Under the pieces are notes generated by a model. That model was not told the DNA's origin and made no database searches. It was given only the letters and a program-made list of their open reading frames with translations. A DNA stretch of 10,791 bases. Source: CAZBGL01 sp964491375. Its GTDB lineage: Bacteria; Desulfobacterota; Deferrisomatia; Deferrisomatales; Deferrisomataceae. Made by a program: the position numbers and the translations under genes. Below, piece by piece: positions 6,819 through 10,791 of the stretch. The first letter of the stretch is position 1, and each line of letters opens with the position of its first letter. The stretch spans positions 1 through 10,791 of the forward strand of contig CAZBGL010000079.1 of the NCBI GenBank assembly GCA_964491375.1, given 5' to 3'.

Positions 6819-6833
6819 CGGGTGTCGAACCCG
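6819..6833 (+). terminator. Small hairpin directly after the DUF6178-like stop
   Basis: CGGGT (6819-6823) and ACCCG (6829-6833) form a 5-bp stem with loop GTCGA, starting two bases after the TGA. There is no following T run, so intrinsic termination is doubtful. The short gap between convergent genes makes some termination signal likely. Confidence 0.2.
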
Positions 6834-6986
6834 TGTCCCACGCCGCGACGAGGACCTCACGTTCCGAGGCCGATCGGCAGCTGTGGCTCCCGGCCGCGAG
6901 CCCCCCGCGTGGAGGGTGTCCTCTGGGGGACGGGACCGCTGGAGGCGGCCCCGGGCCATCCACCCGGGACAGCCGGCCGGTCGTTC

Positions 6987-7015
6987 CCGATCCCACGGTC
7001 GGAAGGGGGGATCGG
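6987..7015. terminator. 8-bp inverted repeat between convergent genes
   Basis: CCGATCCC (6987-6994) and GGGATCGG (7008-7015) form a perfect 8-bp stem with a 13-nt loop, in the 223-bp gap between the convergent DUF6178-like and beta-propeller genes. It is symmetric and could end transcription from either side, but it lacks a T tract on both strands. The rest of the gap shows nothing gene-like. Confidence 0.25.
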
Positions 7016-7027
7016 ACCGGCGCTCGG

Positions 7028-7041
7028 GAGATGCGCATCTC
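7028..7041. repeat. Perfect 14-bp palindrome overlapping the propeller gene's stop codon
   Basis: GAGATGCGCATCTC is fully self-complementary and overlaps the first two bases of the minus-strand TGA (7042-7040). It could be a 3' hairpin with almost no loop or a dimeric protein site; it may also be chance. Confidence 0.35.
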
Positions 7042-8599
7042 ACCGTTCTGCGGGCTCGGTACGCAGTACGCGAAACCGGTGAAGTGCGCTGTCCACCTTG
7101 GAAAGAAGAAAGATATCGCCGCTTCGGGGATCCTGGGCCACGGAGACCACCCCGCCTGCCCCAAAGAAATCCGCCCCGTCCGAGGCGTGATAGACCGACC
7201 GGAGGGCTCCTTCAGGAGAAAAACCCTGCAGGGTGGAGCGAATCCCGTCCACGACCAGGACGTCTCCGTCCCTTCCCACACAGATTCCCTTGGGCAGGTC
7301 CAGCCGGCCCCGTTCGCTTCCCGAGCCCGCCCACTGGGTCACAACCGCGCCCGAGGAATCCAGGACGAACACCCTGGCCGCCAGGCTGTCCACCACGAAC
7401 ACCTGGCCGGTGTCCGGATTCGCGGTGATGAACGTGGGAGTCCCAAACGGGCCCGGGGTGTCCGCAGGCCGGGGGCGGCCGATCCGGTCGACCTCGCGTC
7501 CCCCCGGTGCAATCCGGACCACCTGCGCGTAGGTGTAGTCCGTCACCCACAGGTTCCCATCGGGCCCCCAGGCCACGTCCATGGGTTGGGGAACCCCCGG
7601 GCTCTCCTCAAACCCCCGGGGTCGGGCCACCTCCCAGTCCTCCAGTAATCCGCCGTCCCGCGAGAATACCCGTATCCTGGCCGAGCGGAGAAAGGTCACC
7701 GCCACACGATCCCCGTCCGGGGAGACATCGATCCCCCATGGGATCCCCCAGACCCCAGGGTAGTCTGCGGGCGCTTCCGCGAACCGATACAGGAAGTCCC
7801 CTTCCGGATCCAAAACAAGAACCGACCGGCTGCCCAGATCCGTGACGAACAACACCCCTTGCGACCACTCCACGTCGGTGGGCTCGCGAAGACGGTACCC
7901 GGCGCCCTGCCGGATCTCCACAAGGGGCTCCAGCACCACCCGGACGTATCGTCCGACCCCGACTCCTCGGCCAGCGCTTCTCACCCGGACCGTAAGGGGC
8001 TCGGAGTCCCGGGACTCCCGGCTCTGGGCGTCCACGGCCCTCACCGTGTAGACGTATGTCTTCCCCGGCTCCACGCCGGCGTCCACGTACTTGAGATCCT
8101 GCACCGAGGCCAAAAGGGCCGGGGGATGCCCCTCTTCCGCACGGTACAGGTTGTAGAAAACCGCCTCCTCAACGGGCTCCCACACCAACTGTACGGTCCT
8201 TCCGGACTGGTAGTGCCCCCCCCACCGGGGGGGCTCCAGGGGTCTGAACCCTTCCACCCGCTTGGGATCGGACGACGGCCCGGGGCGGCCGTCTGGGAGC
8301 AGCGCCTCCACCACGTACAGGAACGAACGGTCCGGGGGGGCGTCCGAATCCACGTACTGGGGATTCGGGGTCCGCCACACCTTGACCTCGCCCGTCCCCA
8401 GATCTCTACGACGTATCTGGTATTCACGGGCCCCCGGCACGGGCATCCACATGAGGAGCACCTGCCGGCCCGCCCGCATCGGGAATCCGGGCTGCCACAC
8501 CACCCCCCCTGCCCGGGCAGGGCTCGACCACAGAGGCGCCGCGCCGACGAGAATCCCTAGAATGATGCCCCAGCCCCCCCTGCTCCATCGCCTTTGCAC
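7040..8599 (-). CDS. Secreted protein with two fibronectin type III-like domains and an NHL-type beta-propeller
   Basis: This 519-aa protein has a clear Sec signal peptide (residues 1-30, hydrophobic core GIILGILVGAAPLW, cleavage after ARA). Two fibronectin type III-like domains follow (about 33-118 and 122-207), each with the VxLxWxPVxxAxxYxxYR-type strand and a YVYTVRAVD-type strand. The rest (about 215-515) is a six-bladed NHL/SMP-30-like propeller with repeated blades such as GVLFVTDLGSRSVLVLDPEG, WGPDGNLWVTDYTYAQVVRI and GQVFVVDSLAARVFVLDSSG. The GTG start lies 13 bp after the stop of the nine-heme cytochrome, with a weak GGGCGG upstream; it is the last gene of the cytochrome operon. NHL and FN3 proteins recur in electron-conduit loci of metal reducers, so a structural, docking or assembly role outside the cytoplasm is inferred. 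No enzyme motif is seen. Confidence 0.88.
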   Translation of the reverse strand: MQRRWSRGGWGIILGILVGAAPLWSSPARAGGVVWQPGFPMRAGRQVLLMWMPVPGAREYQIRRRDLGTGEVKVWRTPNPQYVDSDAPPDRSFLYVVEALLPDGRPGPSSDPKRVEGFRPLEPPRWGGHYQSGRTVQLVWEPVEEAVFYNLYRAEEGHPPALLASVQDLKYVDAGVEPGKTYVYTVRAVDAQSRESRDSEPLTVRVRSAGRGVGVGRYVRVVLEPLVEIRQGAGYRLREPTDVEWSQGVLFVTDLGSRSVLVLDPEGDFLYRFAEAPADYPGVWGIPWGIDVSPDGDRVAVTFLRSARIRVFSRDGGLLEDWEVARPRGFEESPGVPQPMDVAWGPDGNLWVTDYTYAQVVRIAPGGREVDRIGRPRPADTPGPFGTPTFITANPDTGQVFVVDSLAARVFVLDSSGAVVTQWAGSGSERGRLDLPKGICVGRDGDVLVVDGIRSTLQGFSPEGALRSVYHASDGADFFGAGGVVSVAQDPRSGDIFLLSKVDSALHRFRVLRTEPAER

Positions 8600-8612
8600 G
8601 ACGTCCGCCCTT

Positions 8613-9953
8613 TCACCAGTTGTGAGCGCTTTTGGCCAGGTCCACGTGGCAGTCGATACAGGTCAGTCCATCGGAGAGGTCCCCGGGCTCTCCTGGCCCT
8701 GCAGCCCATGAGAGCGTCCGCCCTCCCAGAAGGGCGGACAGGTCCTCCGAGCTGGTCACGTGATGGGCGTTTTCGCCGGACACGTCCTCCTCTGGCAGAT
8801 GGCACACGTCACAGATGTACCTCTTCCCCTGGTCGTTGTCGCGCAGGCACCGGGCACCCGGCCGTCCCTGATGCATCCGATGACACGTGGCGCACAACAG
8901 CCCGCCGTTTTCGGCTACCGGCCAACCGGCGGGGATCTCGATGGCCAGGCCCCGGCTCGGTAGGGTCGAGGTTTCCCAGGGTGGCACTCCCTCGGCCTGT
9001 ACGGGGTGGTAATACGGGGTACCGCCGGGGTTTTGGGGGGCGTCGGCCCTGCCGTGGCATCCCGCGCACAACGGGTCCGTGCCCCGAACGGGATCATAAG
9101 CCTCGATCACCAGCAGGTTGTCCTTCACGCTGTGGGCGCTGTGGCACGTGGAGCACATCACCCGTCCCGTGGCGGGATCGTCCCCGAAGCCCGCGAGGTG
9201 CCCCCCGGTGGTCCAATGCTTGGACGGGTCCCCCAGTTCCGCCCCGGTCAACCCGGGGACCTTCAACCGGGGATCCACGTCTTGGAACACCATCTCGTCC
9301 ACCGGTAGATCCGGACGTTTCCGCTCCTTTCCGGAGAACACGACCGGCATGCCCACCGGGTGGGCGCCGTTGGCCGGTCCCCGGTCCTCCACCCGGGTGA
9401 ACCGTCCTCTGCCCGACCGGTCGGACCCGGAGTGGCACTTCTGGCACAGCTCTTCGAGGGGCGCTTTGAGAAAGGGAGGATACCGATCCGAGTGGGGATC
9501 GTGGCAGGCGGTGCACTCCATGCGGCGCGGCAGGGCACCGGTGGCCGGGTCGGGTTTCACCAGACCGCTCGCCTCCACGTGGGCCCGCCCTTCCAGCCCC
9601 CCGGTGACCACGGCCAGGCGATCGATCTGGAGCCCATGGGAACGCGTGAGCGCCTCCAGCCCGAGCGTGCCGTCGGGGGCTTCCACGAGGGCGGTGGGCA
9701 CCACCGTGCCGTCGTGACAACTGTAACAAAACGCCCCCACCGCACCCAACTCCGACACCCGCTCCCCTTGCCGGGCGAAGAGCCGCTCCCCCGAAGCGGC
9801 GCGATGCGGCACGTGACAATACGAACACACGCTCTTCTCCGGCGGCAGACCGTAGATCCGCATGTCGTGGTGCGTGCCCTCCACCCCGGCTGCCGCCGCA
9901 GACACCGTTGCAAGCCACAACGCGAAACTCCGGAGCCACCCTGGGCCTCTCAC
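8613..9953 (-). CDS. Secreted nine-heme c-type cytochrome (paired CxxCH type)
   Basis: This 446-aa protein has nine CxxCH heme-binding motifs, starting at about residues 43, 76, 147, 170, 267, 296, 354, 381 and 432. Four of them (CSYCHVPH, CTACHDPH, CSTCHSAH, CATCHRMH) show the CxxCHxxH pattern of the doubled-CxxCH family. Extra His residues could serve as distal ligands. A Sec signal peptide (WLRSFALWLATVSAAAAG) sends it to the periplasm or cell surface, where hemes are attached. I chose GTG at 9953 rather than the more upstream start at 10013 because it overlaps the preceding stop as GTGA, has GGGGGAGG just upstream (spacing short, about 3 nt) and begins directly at the signal peptide. It probably relays electrons with the upstream cytochrome. 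Redox partner and localisation are not visible. Confidence 0.9.
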   Translation of the reverse strand: MRGPGWLRSFALWLATVSAAAAGVEGTHHDMRIYGLPPEKSVCSYCHVPHRAASGERLFARQGERVSELGAVGAFCYSCHDGTVVPTALVEAPDGTLGLEALTRSHGLQIDRLAVVTGGLEGRAHVEASGLVKPDPATGALPRRMECTACHDPHSDRYPPFLKAPLEELCQKCHSGSDRSGRGRFTRVEDRGPANGAHPVGMPVVFSGKERKRPDLPVDEMVFQDVDPRLKVPGLTGAELGDPSKHWTTGGHLAGFGDDPATGRVMCSTCHSAHSVKDNLLVIEAYDPVRGTDPLCAGCHGRADAPQNPGGTPYYHPVQAEGVPPWETSTLPSRGLAIEIPAGWPVAENGGLLCATCHRMHQGRPGARCLRDNDQGKRYICDVCHLPEEDVSGENAHHVTSSEDLSALLGGRTLSWAAGPGEPGDLSDGLTCIDCHVDLAKSAHNW

Positions 9954-10791
9954 AGTCCTCCCCCTGCTTCGTGACACCGGCCGCAGAACCGGATATCCGC
10001 AAAACGCCCCCATTCCCGGCCGTCGAAGATCCGGTCGATGCCGTATCCCGAGTCCTTCCCCTGGAGGTTCTCACCCCGAAGGATGGCCGCGCCCATCGAC
10101 GGCTCTCCCCCGTGCCCGGGAGCGTGGCAGGTCACGCAGTGGAGGTTGGCGGGGTCGCTGGGGAGCACGATGGGGGGGAGCGCCTGCTGCCGGATCGGCA
10201 TGGTGCCCCCGCGCCAATCGGTGCGGATCGCACTCTGCACCAGGTGCGGGCTGAGCACGTTCACGTCCCTTAGCAGCAGCCCGGCCCGGGCCAGTTCCGG
10301 GGTGACGGCATCCCCGGTCATGACGTGGTGGTTCCGGGGGTAGGGCCTTCCGTTGATGTAGTGTTTTTCGTTGTTGCCCCGGCGACGCCCAGCAACCAGG
10401 CTGAAGTTCCTGGGATCGTTCCAGTTGAGGTGCGCCGAGTTGGCCTCGCCTCCGTCGTCCTGGTACAGGAACCCATGGCAGCCCACGCACAACGGGGCGT
10501 GTCCGCCCTCCACGGTGTCGTCCGGCACCGGGGAGCTGGTCACCTTGGCCAGCAGGTTGTAGCGGCCCTCCACGTTCACCCGGAGGTTGTGGCACGATTC
10601 ACAGATGATCTCCAGATCGGCCATGGCCTGGGGGCTGTCCTCTTGCCGACAGGCCTCGACCGCGATCACCGGCTCACCGCCCACGTACACCACCGACTCC
10701 CAGGTCCGGGCGTCCCCGTACTTCGAGGACCCGCCGTTCCCCCAGTCCTCTTCTGTCCACGGAGTGATCTTGAAGAACTCTCCGCTTTCCC
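9950..10791 (-). CDS. Multiheme c-type cytochrome, C-terminal part (5' end beyond window)
   Basis: The frame stays open from the window edge (visible N-terminal sequence ESGEFFKITPWTEEDW) to the stop at 9950, so the signal peptide and probably more hemes lie upstream; an internal GTG at 10693 is not the true start. About 280 residues are seen, with four CxxCH motifs: CESCH (10603-10589), CVGCH (10489-10475), CVTCH (10138-10124) and CGRCH (9985-9971). Long heme-free spacers, including about 112 residues between the second and third, separate them. Several His and HH pairs (NHHVMTG) could be axial ligands. The stop overlaps the start of the nine-heme cytochrome by 4 bp, so the two are translated together. 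The protein is probably exported and acts in extracytoplasmic electron transfer. Subfamily not recognised. Confidence 0.87.
   Translation of the reverse strand, partial: ESGEFFKITPWTEEDWGNGGSSKYGDARTWESVVYVGGEPVIAVEACRQEDSPQAMADLEIICESCHNLRVNVEGRYNLLAKVTSSPVPDDTVEGGHAPLCVGCHGFLYQDDGGEANSAHLNWNDPRNFSLVAGRRRGNNEKHYINGRPYPRNHHVMTGDAVTPELARAGLLLRDVNVLSPHLVQSAIRTDWRGGTMPIRQQALPPIVLPSDPANLHCVTCHAPGHGGEPSMGAAILRGENLQGKDSGYGIDRIFDGREWGRFADIRFCGRCHEAGGGL

Noticed and set aside
6817..6840. tRNA T-arm lookalike on the minus strand (GGGTTCGACACCC)
   Set aside because: The stem is only 4 bp before a mismatch, and no matching acceptor, D or anticodon arms lie in the next 60 bases.
9954..10013. Upstream start (10013) for the nine-heme cytochrome
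   Set aside because: It would overlap the preceding gene by about 64 bp and put an Arg-rich stretch before the signal peptide; GTG at 9953 gives a GTGA overlap and a clean signal peptide.

Overview
The window is GC-rich DNA with dense coding, short overlaps between genes and frequent GTG starts. It carries an indolepyruvate:ferredoxin oxidoreductase, a gene that looks like a DUF6178 protein and a multiheme c-type cytochrome cluster. Together these suggest an anaerobic, metal- or mineral-respiring bacterium of the former Deltaproteobacteria (Desulfuromonadota, Deferrisomatota or relatives). That placement is inferred from gene content and composition; no marker gene is present.

Left part (1-1615, plus strand): the 3' part of iorA and complete iorB, overlapping by 4 bp. 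They encode the ferredoxin-dependent 2-oxoacid oxidoreductase that decarboxylates aryl pyruvates. Converging on them, with only 9 bp between stop codons, is a minus-strand operon (4539-1625) of two M16 (insulinase-like) proteins. The first is a secreted protein with the HxxEH zinc site. The second is a lipoprotein that has lost that site. This is the usual active/inactive pair of bacterial M16B peptidases.

Middle (4540-5097): a 558-bp divergent intergenic region, the only long non-coding stretch. It holds a 9-bp direct repeat just upstream of the M16 start, a possible plus-strand promoter, two perfect 8-bp inverted repeats interleaved in pseudoknot order, and two degenerate arrays of an approximately 8-bp unit. 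Downstream on the plus strand is a 572-aa cytoplasmic protein resembling DUF6178, of unknown function.

Right part (7040-10791, minus strand): an apparent operon read leftwards. It has a partial multiheme cytochrome (at least 4 hemes), a nine-heme secreted cytochrome, and a secreted protein with two fibronectin type III-like domains followed by an NHL-type beta-propeller. Such sets are typical of extracytoplasmic electron-transfer loci in metal-reducing bacteria. The partner genes (porin, further cytochromes, regulators) would lie beyond position 10791.

No mobile element, CRISPR array, rRNA or tRNA gene was found. The least explained parts are the structured, repeat-bearing intergenic region and the cytochrome/propeller operon.
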